From Clostridiaceae bacterium (GTDB taxonomy: Bacteria > Bacillota > Clostridia > Lachnospirales > Lachnospiraceae), in NCBI GenBank assembly GCA_902362725.1, contig CABIXM010000016.1, positions 10,425-74,424 of the forward strand: DNA of 64,000 bases, read 5' to 3'. A program made the position numbers and the translations under genes. This document shows, piece by piece, positions 18,367-26,299 of the stretch. Numbering within the stretch: the stretch's first letter is position 1; every line of letters begins with the position of its first letter. A model generated the notes under the pieces. It had not been told where the DNA came from. It made no database searches and saw nothing but the letters and a program-made list of their open reading frames with translations.

Positions 18367-19835
18367 ATATACAGGAAGCAAAAGAAGAAATCAAAAAGAC
18401 AGTCCGGGCTTACACAGCCAGAACGGCGGCGGGAACCTTCCGGATTCCGGTGCCAAGACAGCGGCCGGTGCTGCTGATTGGCCCGCCGGGTATCGGCAAG
18501 ACCGCCATCATGGAGCAGATTGCCGGGGAATGCGGCGTCGGCCTGGTGTCTTACACCATGACCCACCATACCCGTCAGAGCGCCATCGGCCTGCCGGTAT
18601 TGACAGAAAAGCAGTTTGCGGGAAAAGCGTATACCGTGACTTCTTATACCATGAGTGAAATCATTGCGTCGGTCTATGAGCAGATAGAAAAAACCGGCTG
18701 CAGGGACGGCATTTTATTCCTGGACGAGATCAACTGTGTGTCAGAGACGTTGATGCCGGCCATGCTGCAGTTCCTCCAGTATAAGACCTTCGGAAGCCAT
18801 GCGCTACCCGAGGGCTGGGTCATCGTGGCGGCCGGTAATCCGCCTGCCTACAACCGTTCGGCGCGGGAATTCGATACGGTTACCCTGGATCGGGTACGCT
18901 ATATGAAGGTGGAACCGGATTTCCCCATCTGGAAGCATTATGCGGTGGAGAGCGGCCTGCACCCGGCGGTATTGTCCTTCCTGGAGCTGCGCCCGGAACG
19001 CTTTTACGTGATGGAGCCTGGCGAGAAGGGCTTTGTGACCGGACGGGCCTGGGAAGATTTGTCAGAGATACTACTGACCATGGAGGAACTGGAGCTTGGC
19101 GTGGAGGAGGCGCTGTTCGGTCAGTATCTTCAGGACGAGGATACGGCGACGGAATTTACCTTTTATTACCGTCTTTATGAAAAATGGAAGAAGGAGCTGA
19201 AGCCCGAGCAGATTCTGACCGGAGCAGCGGACGTGCCGACGAACCTGCCGTCCCTGCCCTTTGACGAGCGCCTCTGCATCGTCTGGCTTTTGTTACAGCG
19301 TATTTACACCCTGGGCAGGGCGTACGAGGAGCAGCAGAAGCTGTCCGACAGTTTGCGCTTCTTTGCGGACGGACTGGGACAGGGAACCGCAGAGCAGCTG
19401 ACAGCGCTTGTGGACGAGCGCCTGGACCGTCGGAGAAAGAGTCTGGCGGTCCGCAAAGAAAACGGTCTGTTGGCTGCAGGGGAAGAAGAACGGGAACAGC
19501 GGCTTTTCAACGTGATCCGGGACTGCAGGGAGGCAGTCAGGACAGGCGGAGCTACGGACGCATTTTCGGAGAGAAGCGCACAGGAACAAAACCGGGCAGA
19601 GCGGCAGCGGAAAGAGCTGACCGCAGCCATGCAAAACGGCGCGGCCTTCGTCCGTGAAGCCTTCGGGAAAAAGCAGGAGCTGGTGATCTTTCTGACCGGC
19701 CTTCGGGAGCAGCCGGTCTGCAGCAGGGTATTGCAGGAGGAGCTGGGGGAGCTTTCCGGGGAGGCGGAAGACTTTCTGAATGCCGGAGGAAAAGAGGAGG
19801 AGCTTCGCCGGAAATTGACGGAGCAGCAGGCGTAA
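18363..19835 (+). CDS. MoxR-type AAA+ ATPase
   Basis: A 490-residue AAA+ protein coupled to the VWA gene by a four-base overlap. Walker A GPPGIGKTA lies at about residues 40-48 and Walker B ILFLDEIN at about 117-124. Sensor-like GNPPAYNRSA follows. The last 150 residues are charged and helical. MoxR ATPases remodel partner proteins with VWA subunits, such as in cofactor insertion or stress tolerance. The pair's target cannot be deduced here. The frame ends without a clear terminator. Confidence 0.85.
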   Translation: MNIQEAKEEIKKTVRAYTARTAAGTFRIPVPRQRPVLLIGPPGIGKTAIMEQIAGECGVGLVSYTMTHHTRQSAIGLPVLTEKQFAGKAYTVTSYTMSEIIASVYEQIEKTGCRDGILFLDEINCVSETLMPAMLQFLQYKTFGSHALPEGWVIVAAGNPPAYNRSAREFDTVTLDRVRYMKVEPDFPIWKHYAVESGLHPAVLSFLELRPERFYVMEPGEKGFVTGRAWEDLSEILLTMEELELGVEEALFGQYLQDEDTATEFTFYYRLYEKWKKELKPEQILTGAADVPTNLPSLPFDERLCIVWLLLQRIYTLGRAYEEQQKLSDSLRFFADGLGQGTAEQLTALVDERLDRRRKSLAVRKENGLLAAGEEEREQRLFNVIRDCREAVRTGGATDAFSERSAQEQNRAERQRKELTAAMQNGAAFVREAFGKKQELVIFLTGLREQPVCSRVLQEELGELSGEAEDFLNAGGKEEELRRKLTEQQA

Positions 19836-19927
19836 AAGCCCAAAAAAGTGGGAAAAACATCCCCTCACCCAGGATTGTATTTTGAATATGCGTGTGCTAT
19901 ACTGAACAAAACCCAAGAAAGAGAACG

Positions 19928-20359
19928 ATGATCATGAAGGAACAGATACATACCCATACACATATAGCGCCGGACGGCACCGTCTATGAGCATACGCACA
20001 CAGATGGGGAACACAGTCATTTGGAACCGCACACACATGAGCACAGCCATGAGCATAGTCATGAGGACGGTCACGCCCATGGTCACGGGCATACCCATAC
20101 CCATCAGAACACCAAGGCCGTTCTGAACCGCCTGTCCAGGGCCATCGGCCACATGGAGTCCATCAAACGCATGGTGGAAGATGGCCGCGACTGCAGCGAA
20201 GTACTGGTTCAGCTTTCCGCCGTCAAAGCCGCCATCAACAACACGGCCAAAGTGATCCTGAAAGACCACATCGAGCACTGTATGGTAGACGCGGTGGAGA
20301 GCGGCGACCATGAAGCTATCGAAGAGCTGACGGCGGCCATTGACCGGTTTATCAAATAA
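19928..20359 (+). CDS. CsoR/FrmR-type metal-sensing repressor with His-rich N-terminus
   Basis: A 143-residue protein. The last 90 residues are a DUF156 (CsoR/RcnR/FrmR) helical repressor domain with Cys89, His114 and Cys118. These have the 25- and 4-residue spacing of the Cu(I) ligands in CsoR. The first 60 residues are a metal-binding tail with about 19 His, mostly as HxH pairs, unlike standard CsoR. The ATG at 19928 is preferred over the upstream frame start for its AGAAAGAG ribosome site. No metal transporter gene is next to it; a lipoprotein gene follows 78 bases later. The sensed metal (Cu, Ni, Co or Zn) is uncertain. Confidence 0.85.
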   Translation: MIMKEQIHTHTHIAPDGTVYEHTHTDGEHSHLEPHTHEHSHEHSHEDGHAHGHGHTHTHQNTKAVLNRLSRAIGHMESIKRMVEDGRDCSEVLVQLSAVKAAINNTAKVILKDHIEHCMVDAVESGDHEAIEELTAAIDRFIK

Positions 20360-20437
20360 ATAAAAAAATCTTCATAAAAATTTAAACGAAGCTACGGAAA
20401 AATGCGCTAAGATAACAGAAACAGGAGGCGCAAGAAT

Positions 20438-21295
20438 ATGAAGAGAAAAAAGATATTGCTATGCATATTGCTGACCGCAGCCCTGCTGGCCGGCTGCAAT
20501 GCCAGAAACACAAATACGGATACAACAACACCTTCCCAGGGTACCGAAGACACCGCAGATTCCGATACCCCGCTGATATCCGAGAACGAAAAATCCGGAA
20601 GCGTCACCTCGCTGGCCGTCAATATCCCGACCGAGATAAACGGAACAGAATTTACCATTACCACAGAGCAGGCCTACCCGGACGACGATGAGATTCTTGC
20701 AGTCAACGCTATATACGGGGATCAGACCCTGAAGCTGGATGAAAGTCTGGGGGTAAAGGGTATCTACGAGGTAGTTCAGAAGGACGGTATCTATATGCTG
20801 ACAGAAACCGGCACCTTCAATGACTGGCGAGTGGTCTATCTGCTTCGGGCGGACGAGAAGGGAATCACTGAGACAGATGTGATAGATGGTTCCCTGGGTG
20901 ATATGCCAAAGAATCCCGAGGACGGATTTTCTATTACCTCCAAGATAGACGTGCTGGGCAGCTATGGCGGTACCCGGACTTACACCATTGAAAATGGCCG
21001 CTTCACCACAGACAGCACGCTGTATGAATTCCGGGGCACTCCGGACGGATACAGGCCTGTGCTAACCGTAACAGGCGAGATCAGCTGCCGGATCGAAGGC
21101 GGCAGTACGGAGCTGAAGCCTGGCGATATCATCACCCCAACGGCATATTCGGAGGACGGAGTATTCTATTTTGAAAGGGAGGACGGCACTCCGGGCAGCT
21201 TCCAGGTGGATCTGGACGAAGAAGGAAATTACGCATATACAATTGGCGGTGTAGATGAGAATGAGCTGTTTGAATCACTGCCCTATGCAGGTTAA
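20438..21295 (+). CDS. Hypothetical lipoprotein
   Basis: A 285-residue secreted lipoprotein with lipobox LAGC, lipidated Cys at residue 20. A Thr/Asn-rich linker (about residues 21-60) leads to a beta-rich domain with no motif I recognise. AGGAGG precedes the ATG. It is followed by a strong terminator and is probably monocistronic. No link to the metal sensor upstream can be shown. Confidence 0.72.
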   Translation: MKRKKILLCILLTAALLAGCNARNTNTDTTTPSQGTEDTADSDTPLISENEKSGSVTSLAVNIPTEINGTEFTITTEQAYPDDDEILAVNAIYGDQTLKLDESLGVKGIYEVVQKDGIYMLTETGTFNDWRVVYLLRADEKGITETDVIDGSLGDMPKNPEDGFSITSKIDVLGSYGGTRTYTIENGRFTTDSTLYEFRGTPDGYRPVLTVTGEISCRIEGGSTELKPGDIITPTAYSEDGVFYFEREDGTPGSFQVDLDEEGNYAYTIGGVDENELFESLPYAG

Positions 21296-21306
21296 AGACA
21301 GGTGTG

Positions 21307-21344
21307 ACACCCGGTCGGAAGGAATCCTTCCGCCGGGTGTTTTT
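21307..21344 (+). terminator. Terminator before the CRISPR-Cas locus
   Basis: Stem ACACCCGGTCGGAAGG/CCTTCCGCCGGGTGT with a three-base loop and TTTTT. It isolates cas3 from the genes upstream. Confidence 0.9.
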
Positions 21345-21401
21345 GCACGAATTTGAAAGGATTATTTTAGAAACTTAGATCTAGATGTCGGAGCGTTGGC
21401 T

Positions 21402-21410
21402 TGGTACAAT
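21402..21410 (+). promoter_or_regulatory. Extended -10 promoter for cas3
   Basis: TGG followed by TACAAT (21405-21410) is an extended -10 box; the -35 region is weak. cas3 thus has its own promoter, apart from the cas5-cas2 operon. Confidence 0.5.
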
Positions 21411-21444
21411 ATAAAAAATGACGATTCATATATGGGGAAATTCA

Positions 21445-23595
21445 ATGGATTATTATGCACATCTGACGGAGAGCAGGAAACAATCGGTAAAAGAACATTT
21501 ACAGGGAACAGCAAAGCTTGCTGAAAAGTTTGCCGCAAAATTCGGCTCAGCAGACTGGGGATATTACTGCGGATTACTTCACGATATAGGAAAGTATTCA
21601 TCAGAATTTCAGCGTAAAATTCAGGAGAATCCGGATCTGCGCGTGGATCACTCTACGGCAGGGGCGCAGGTAAGCAATGAATTGGGAGCATATTATAGCC
21701 TGATGAGCTATTGTATCGCCGGACACCATGCCGGACTTCCGGATTGCGGGAGAAAAGGAGTATCCGCCAGCCTGTTGGGCAGACTTGAAAAAAAGGTTTG
21801 TGATTACAGCGAATATAAAAAAGAAATAGAGATACCGAAAATCACTACGGAGCCATTTGCGCCGGAACAGGTGGCGGATTTTGATTTCTCATTGAGTACC
21901 TTTATCCGTATGCTATACTCCTGTCTGGTAGATGCAGATTTCCTTGATACGGAACAATTCATGAGCGGCGGGGTAGCTCAAAGAGATTCCGGGGAGAATA
22001 TGGAAAATCTTTTACTCAGATTCAAAGAGCATATAGCTACATGGCTTGAAGATTGGGACGATAGAACCATCAACGGCAGACGAAGTGAGATCCTTAGAAA
22101 TTGTCTGGAGCAGGGTAAATCATGTAAGGGGTTATTTCAACTTACGGTGCCTACCGGTGGAGGAAAAACGATTTCTTCGATGGCATTTGCATTGCAGCAT
22201 GCCGTGAAAAATCAGATGGATCGGATCATCTATGTCATTCCCTATACAAGTATTATTGAACAGAATGCACAGGTATTTCGTGAAATACTGGGGAATGAAA
22301 ATGTATTGGAAAATCACAGCAATGTGGATTATGAAAGCTCAGAGGAATTTAAACCGATGCAGCTGGCGGCGGAAAACTGGGATAAACCGATAGTGGTGAC
22401 TACAAATGTCCAGTTTTTTGAATCTCTGTATGCCAATAAATCATCGAAATGCCGGAAGCTGCATAATATTGCAAACAGTGTGATTATATTTGATGAGGCA
22501 CAGATGCTTCCGACAAATTATTTAAAGCCGTGTATTGCAATCATGGAGGAATTGCTGCAGCGATATGGAGCCAGCATCGTATTGTGTACGGCGACACAGC
22601 CGGCGTTGCTTCCGTTTTTTCATGGAAAACAGACGGTCAGAGAATTATGTCCAAGAAGAGAGGAACAGTTTCAATTTTTTGAAAGAGTTACTTATCAGAA
22701 TATGGGAACGGTAACGGAAGAGAATATGATAGAAAATCTGTGTCAGGAGGGACAGGCACTGTGTATTGTTAATACACGGAAAAGAGCGCAGAGACTTTAT
22801 GAACAGCTGCGGGGCGAGGGGATCTATCATTTATCGACCAGCATGTATCCGTTACACAGAAGGAGAGTCCTGAATGAAATCCGCAGCAGGATAAAGGAGA
22901 AGGATAAAAAATGTATTGTTATTTCTACAAGTCTGGTAGAGGCGGGAGTAGATTTGGATTTTAAGTCTGTATATCGGGAACTTGCCGGTGTGGATTCCAT
23001 GATTCAGGCAGCAGGACGCTGTAATCGAAATGGGAACAGAGATAAAAAAGAGAGTGTGGTCCATATATTTCAATGGGAGGACAAAGAACACATACCGGGA
23101 CAACAGCAGCAGATCGATACGACAAAAAGTCTGTTGGCAGAGGGAAAAGATATTACAACCCTGGAGCATATTACGGAATATTTCCGCAGACTTTATCACA
23201 TCAGGGGCGGGAGCCTGGATAAAAAAGATATTTTAGATAAATTCAAAGACAGAGATTACCATTTTGCAACAGTCGCCAGGGAATTTAATCTGATTGAAGA
23301 AAATTCAGTTACCGTATATGTAAACAGAGAACCGGAGGCAGAGGAGCTTTTGCAGGAAATTCGGCAAAAGGGACTGACAAAGGGATTGATGAGAAAAGCC
23401 GGAAAATATTGCGTAAATGTCTATCGGGGAGACGGTCGGAAAGAAATGCTGTTTGAGAAGATGTACAGAGCGGGAATGCTGCGTCTGGTGGTGGACGGAG
23501 CACAGGATTTTTACGAGCTTACGGATAAAGAGCAGTATCTGGAAAATACAGGAATGAAACTGGACGTGGAACTGGGCGGAATGATACTGATCTGA
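21445..23595 (+). CDS. cas3: CRISPR-associated helicase/nuclease Cas3 (type I-C)
   Basis: Degrades DNA that the type I-C Cascade has bound. The 716-residue protein has an N-terminal HD nuclease (LLHDIGKYS, His46-Asp47, and AGHHAG). A superfamily 2 helicase follows, with Walker A PTGGGKT (about 236-242), DEAQ (about 350), CTATQPA, and motif VI QAAGRCNRNG. Start 21445 has GGGGA upstream; an in-frame ATG at 21418 sits too close to the promoter. A hairpin follows the stop, separating cas3 from the other cas genes, which is unusual for the tightly packed type I-C operons. Confidence 0.95.
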   Translation: MDYYAHLTESRKQSVKEHLQGTAKLAEKFAAKFGSADWGYYCGLLHDIGKYSSEFQRKIQENPDLRVDHSTAGAQVSNELGAYYSLMSYCIAGHHAGLPDCGRKGVSASLLGRLEKKVCDYSEYKKEIEIPKITTEPFAPEQVADFDFSLSTFIRMLYSCLVDADFLDTEQFMSGGVAQRDSGENMENLLLRFKEHIATWLEDWDDRTINGRRSEILRNCLEQGKSCKGLFQLTVPTGGGKTISSMAFALQHAVKNQMDRIIYVIPYTSIIEQNAQVFREILGNENVLENHSNVDYESSEEFKPMQLAAENWDKPIVVTTNVQFFESLYANKSSKCRKLHNIANSVIIFDEAQMLPTNYLKPCIAIMEELLQRYGASIVLCTATQPALLPFFHGKQTVRELCPRREEQFQFFERVTYQNMGTVTEENMIENLCQEGQALCIVNTRKRAQRLYEQLRGEGIYHLSTSMYPLHRRRVLNEIRSRIKEKDKKCIVISTSLVEAGVDLDFKSVYRELAGVDSMIQAAGRCNRNGNRDKKESVVHIFQWEDKEHIPGQQQQIDTTKSLLAEGKDITTLEHITEYFRRLYHIRGGSLDKKDILDKFKDRDYHFATVAREFNLIEENSVTVYVNREPEAEELLQEIRQKGLTKGLMRKAGKYCVNVYRGDGRKEMLFEKMYRAGMLRLVVDGAQDFYELTDKEQYLENTGMKLDVELGGMILI

Positions 23596-23613
23596 ATAAA
23601 GGAAGAATGGAAA

Positions 23614-23650
23614 CGGCGGTACACCATAAAAAAGTGTACCGCCGCTCTTT
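23614..23650. terminator. Hairpin after cas3, possibly bidirectional terminator
   Basis: An 11-bp perfect stem CGGCGGTACAC/GTGTACCGCCG with an A-rich loop. The plus-strand tail CTCTTT and the minus-strand TTTCC are short, so termination strength is uncertain. Read from the minus strand it would end the mini crRNA-like transcript starting near 23698. Confidence 0.65.
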
Positions 23651-23698
23651 GAACATAACAAAAATTATAATTATTTCAATCCACAGGGATTCCCTGAC
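23614..23698 (-). ncRNA. CreR-like mini crRNA (degenerate repeat plus pseudo-spacer)
   Basis: On the minus strand, a 26-nt degenerate repeat (23698 down to 23673) begins GTC and ends with GTGGATTGAAAT, the exact last 12 bases of the array repeat, which include the 11-nt crRNA 5' handle. The repeat stem is replaced by a shorter one, CAGGG/CCCTG. The following pseudo-spacer, from 23672 downward, matches 23751-23767 on the plus strand at 16 of 17 positions, with the mismatch at position 12. The target is preceded by TTC. A hairpin at 23614-23650 would end the RNA. This fits the CreR class of Cas-regulating RNAs, as inference. No toxin gene is present. The first ten matched bases are also a palindrome, so an operator is an alternative. 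Confidence 0.75.
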
Positions 23699-23704
23699 GT
23701 GTAT

Positions 23705-23734
23705 AGTGTACCACAGGTTTGGTAGTTTATTCAA
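23705..23734 (-). promoter_or_regulatory. Promoter of the mini crRNA-like element
   Basis: Minus-strand TTGAAT (complement of 23729-23734), an 18-base spacer, and TACACT (complement of 23705-23710). The expected start, seven bases on, is 23698, which is exactly the first base of the degenerate repeat. It overlaps the plus-strand cas promoter. Confidence 0.55.
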
Positions 23735-23747
23735 GGCGATGTATAAT
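23719..23747 (+). promoter_or_regulatory. Main promoter of the cas5-cas8c-cas7 operon
   Basis: TTGGTA (23719-23724), a 17-base spacer and a perfect TATAAT (23742-23747). The TTC at 23748-23750 and the 17-base site matching the pseudo-spacer follow at once, so Cascade bound there would cover the transcription start. Confidence 0.65.
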
Positions 23748-23767
23748 TTCAATTATAATTTATGTTA
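23748..23767 (+). promoter_or_regulatory. Pseudo-protospacer with TTC PAM at the cas promoter
   Basis: TTC then AATTATAATTTATGTTA. It shares 16 of 17 bases with the pseudo-spacer of the minus-strand element; position 12 differs. Seed positions 1-11 are all identical. The partial match is the kind that allows binding without Cas3 cleavage in known CreR and CreA systems. Confidence 0.7.
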
Positions 23768-23784
23768 CAAAAAATAATTTACTA

Positions 23785-23813
23785 TTGCAATTCTAAAATA
23801 AATGTGATACAGT
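23785..23813 (+). promoter_or_regulatory. Second possible promoter for cas5
   Basis: TTGCAA (23785-23790), a 17-base spacer, and TACAGT (23808-23813). It lies just past the 17-base target. A full-length Cascade footprint of about 34 bases from 23751 would reach its -35 box. Confidence 0.4.
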
Positions 23814-23909
23814 CTAATTATCAGATAAATGCAGGACGAAATATAACGTTATCTCGCAGATACTGTAGATGAGAGTAATAGTTTAACGATGAAAGAAGGT
23901 GAAAATAAA

Positions 23910-24572
23910 ATGGGAATTGGAGTAAAGGTGCATGTATGGGGTGATTACGCATTGTTTTCAAGACCGGAGCTTAAGACAGAACGCTACAGCTATGACGTCA
24001 TTACCCCCTCGGCGGCCCGTGGCATCCTGGACGCCGTATACTGGCATCCAGGTATGAGGTGGGTCATCGATAAAATCTATGTGAAAAATCCTGTTTGTTT
24101 TACAAGTGTACGGCGGAACGAAGTAAAAAGCAAAATTCTGGCAAGCAATGTGCTGCAGGCGTACAATGGCGCAGACAAGCCGTTGTATATCAGCGCCAGG
24201 GAGGACATTGTCCAGAGAGCAGCGCTGATGTTGTGTAATGTTTCCTATGTGATAGAGGCGCATTTTGAAATGACAGACAAGGCAAACGCGTCGGATAATC
24301 CGGGTAAATTTAAGGATATCATTATGCGGCGATTGCGAAGGGGAGAGTGCTTCCAGATGCCTTGTCTCGGATGCAGAGAATTTCCGGCGAATTTCGCTCT
24401 CTGCGAGGAAGAAGAGATCCATACCGCTTATGATGAAGTGCCGGAAAAAGATTTGGGACTTATGTTATACGATATGGATTACAGCGAACCGGAAAATATT
24501 CAGCCCATGTTTTTCCATGCGGTTATGCGTCATGGTGTGATAGATTTAAGAGAATGCGAGGTGTTACGATGA
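23910..24572 (+). CDS. cas5: Cas5c, pre-crRNA endonuclease of type I-C
   Basis: In type I-C, which lacks Cas6, Cas5c cuts the repeat to give crRNAs with an 11-nt 5' handle and stays in Cascade. The 220-residue RAMP-fold protein shows the family start VKVHVWGDYALFSRPELKTE, the TPSAARGILDAVYW helix, and the C-terminal DMDYSE region. Start 23910 has GAAGGTG seven bases upstream; an ATG 21 bases earlier is in frame but poorly placed. It overlaps cas8c by four bases (ATGA). Confidence 0.94.
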   Translation: MGIGVKVHVWGDYALFSRPELKTERYSYDVITPSAARGILDAVYWHPGMRWVIDKIYVKNPVCFTSVRRNEVKSKILASNVLQAYNGADKPLYISAREDIVQRAALMLCNVSYVIEAHFEMTDKANASDNPGKFKDIIMRRLRRGECFQMPCLGCREFPANFALCEEEEIHTAYDEVPEKDLGLMLYDMDYSEPENIQPMFFHAVMRHGVIDLRECEVLR

Positions 24573-26299
24573 TCTTGCAGGCATTGGTAAAACAATATGA
24601 GAATCTGGAAAGACAGGGAAAAGTATCCGGGCTGGGCTGGTGTCAGGCCAAAGTGTCATACGAACTTGATTTGTCAAAAAATGGAGACGTTCTGGGCGTT
24701 ACTTCGCGGAAGATAGAAGAAATGCGCGGTAAAAAGACCGTCTGGGCACCAGCATCTCTGATTGTCCCGGAAATGGTGACGCGCTCTTCTGGTGTGTCAG
24801 CTAATTTCCTGTGTGATAATTCCAAGTATATGCTGGGAATTGATGTGCAGGGAACAAATCAGCGTGTTATTGATTGCTTTCAGGCCACAAGAGAAAAGCA
24901 CCGGAGCGTGTTGAAAAACGCGCAGGGAGAAATAGCCCGCGCGATTTTGGCCTATTTTGAGAAGTGGGATCCGCAAAAAGCAGAACAGCATCCGGTTATT
25001 CGAGAAAACTGGGAAAAGTTGACAGAAGGCGGAAACCTGATTTTCAGCGTAGAAGGACAGGAGGCGCAGGAGGACGAGGAAATCCGGACGTGTTGGGAAC
25101 AGTACCGGGAGCAAGACGATGGTGAACGTAAGGGGCTTTGTCTTGTTACAGGTAGGAAAACTGAGATTTCCCGAATCCATAAAGTGATCAAAGGAGTTCC
25201 GGGCGCGCAGTCCAGCGGAGCGGCATTGGTATCTTTTAATGCCCCGGCATTTGAGTCTTATGGAAAAGAACAGAGCTACAATGCACCGGTGGGGAAATAT
25301 GCGGAATTTGCCTATACGACAGCATTAAATTATCTTTTGACACAGAGAGACTATACCTTTTCTCTGGGCGACGCCATGGTGGTGTACTGGGCAGAAAGCG
25401 GAAAAGAAGAATATCAGAAGTGCTTTTTTGATATCCTGAGACCGACCAAAGATAATCAAAAAAAATTAAAGGATATTTTTGATAGTTTAAAAGAAGATAC
25501 GAAGGTATATCTGGAAAACGCAGAGATGGATCCGGAACAGAAATTTTATATCCTGGCGTTGGCGCCCAATGCGGCTCGCTTATCGGTACGATTTTTTTAC
25601 ATGAATTCATTTGGGAAGATATTGCAGAATATTGCGGAACATTATGAGCGGCTCAGCATTGTAAAACCGGCCTGGGCAGAGCAGGATTATTTGGGAATTC
25701 GCGATATGCTGAATGAGACCGTGAACCAGAAGTCGAAAGATAAAACACCCATTTCAAATATGTCATCGCTTGTATTGCAGGCGATTCTGTCAGGAAGCAG
25801 ATATCCGGCAAGCCTTTATACAGATACTTTGATTCGCATACGGGCAGAGAATGGCAAGATTACATGGGGGAGAGCCGCTATTATCAAAGCATATCTGAAT
25901 CGCAACTATGGGTGGAAGAAAGGAGAAAGATTTATGGGACTAAAGGAAGAATGCACGGATACAGCTTATGTATTAGGAAGATTATTTTCCCTTCTGGAAG
26001 CAATACAGAAAGAAGCAAATCCATCAATCACAACGACAATCCGGGATCGGTATTTTAATTCCGCCTGTGCAACACCTGCAAGCGTATTCCCGGTGTTGAT
26101 CAAATTGAAAAACAGTCATATCAAGAAGCTGGAAAGAGATAAAGGGGGCGCAAAAATTTATTATGAAAAACAGCTGACAGATATCATGGGGAGACTGGAG
26201 GAATTTCCAAAACGGTTATCATTGGAGCAGCAGGGACAATTTACGCTGGGTTACTATCATCAGCAGCAGAAAAGATATGAAAAAGGGGAGGAAAAATAA
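24569..26299 (+). CDS. cas8c: Cas8c/Csd1, large subunit of type I-C Cascade
   Basis: Recognises the PAM (TTC in known I-C systems) and helps open target DNA. The 576-residue length is normal. It begins MILQALVKQYENLE, typical of Csd1. It contains LVTGRKTEISRIHKVIKGVPGAQSSGA and the SFNAPAFESYG segment used by the family. An internal start within this gene is known to make Cas11c in other type I-C loci. A candidate ATG lies at 25935 (MGLKEECTD), preceded by AAGGAGAAAGA-type bases. Its stop abuts the cas7 ATG. Confidence 0.94.
   Translation: MILQALVKQYENLERQGKVSGLGWCQAKVSYELDLSKNGDVLGVTSRKIEEMRGKKTVWAPASLIVPEMVTRSSGVSANFLCDNSKYMLGIDVQGTNQRVIDCFQATREKHRSVLKNAQGEIARAILAYFEKWDPQKAEQHPVIRENWEKLTEGGNLIFSVEGQEAQEDEEIRTCWEQYREQDDGERKGLCLVTGRKTEISRIHKVIKGVPGAQSSGAALVSFNAPAFESYGKEQSYNAPVGKYAEFAYTTALNYLLTQRDYTFSLGDAMVVYWAESGKEEYQKCFFDILRPTKDNQKKLKDIFDSLKEDTKVYLENAEMDPEQKFYILALAPNAARLSVRFFYMNSFGKILQNIAEHYERLSIVKPAWAEQDYLGIRDMLNETVNQKSKDKTPISNMSSLVLQAILSGSRYPASLYTDTLIRIRAENGKITWGRAAIIKAYLNRNYGWKKGERFMGLKEECTDTAYVLGRLFSLLEAIQKEANPSITTTIRDRYFNSACATPASVFPVLIKLKNSHIKKLERDKGGAKIYYEKQLTDIMGRLEEFPKRLSLEQQGQFTLGYYHQQQKRYEKGEEK
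25935..26299 (+). other. Possible internal cas11c reading from cas8c
   Basis: Type I-C systems make a small Cas11 subunit by internal translation of the 3' part of cas8c. In this gene the in-frame ATG at 25935 follows GAAAGGAGAAAG, a good ribosome site, and would give about 120 residues, which matches the size of Cas11c. This is an inference from the known family behaviour plus the visible ribosome site. Confidence 0.55.

Noticed and set aside
23663..23760. Two copies of AATTATAATT as simple operators for a regulator of cas5
   Set aside because: Kept as an alternative only: the match extends past the palindrome to 17 bases in inverted sense, lies exactly after a CRISPR repeat end, and the target has TTC directly before it. 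A plain operator pair explains neither.
23596..23909. A CreT-like toxin gene beside the mini crRNA
   Set aside because: No short open frame with a ribosome site and hydrophobic or tRNA-like toxin features is seen, so a pure regulator role is favoured over a toxin-antitoxin pair.
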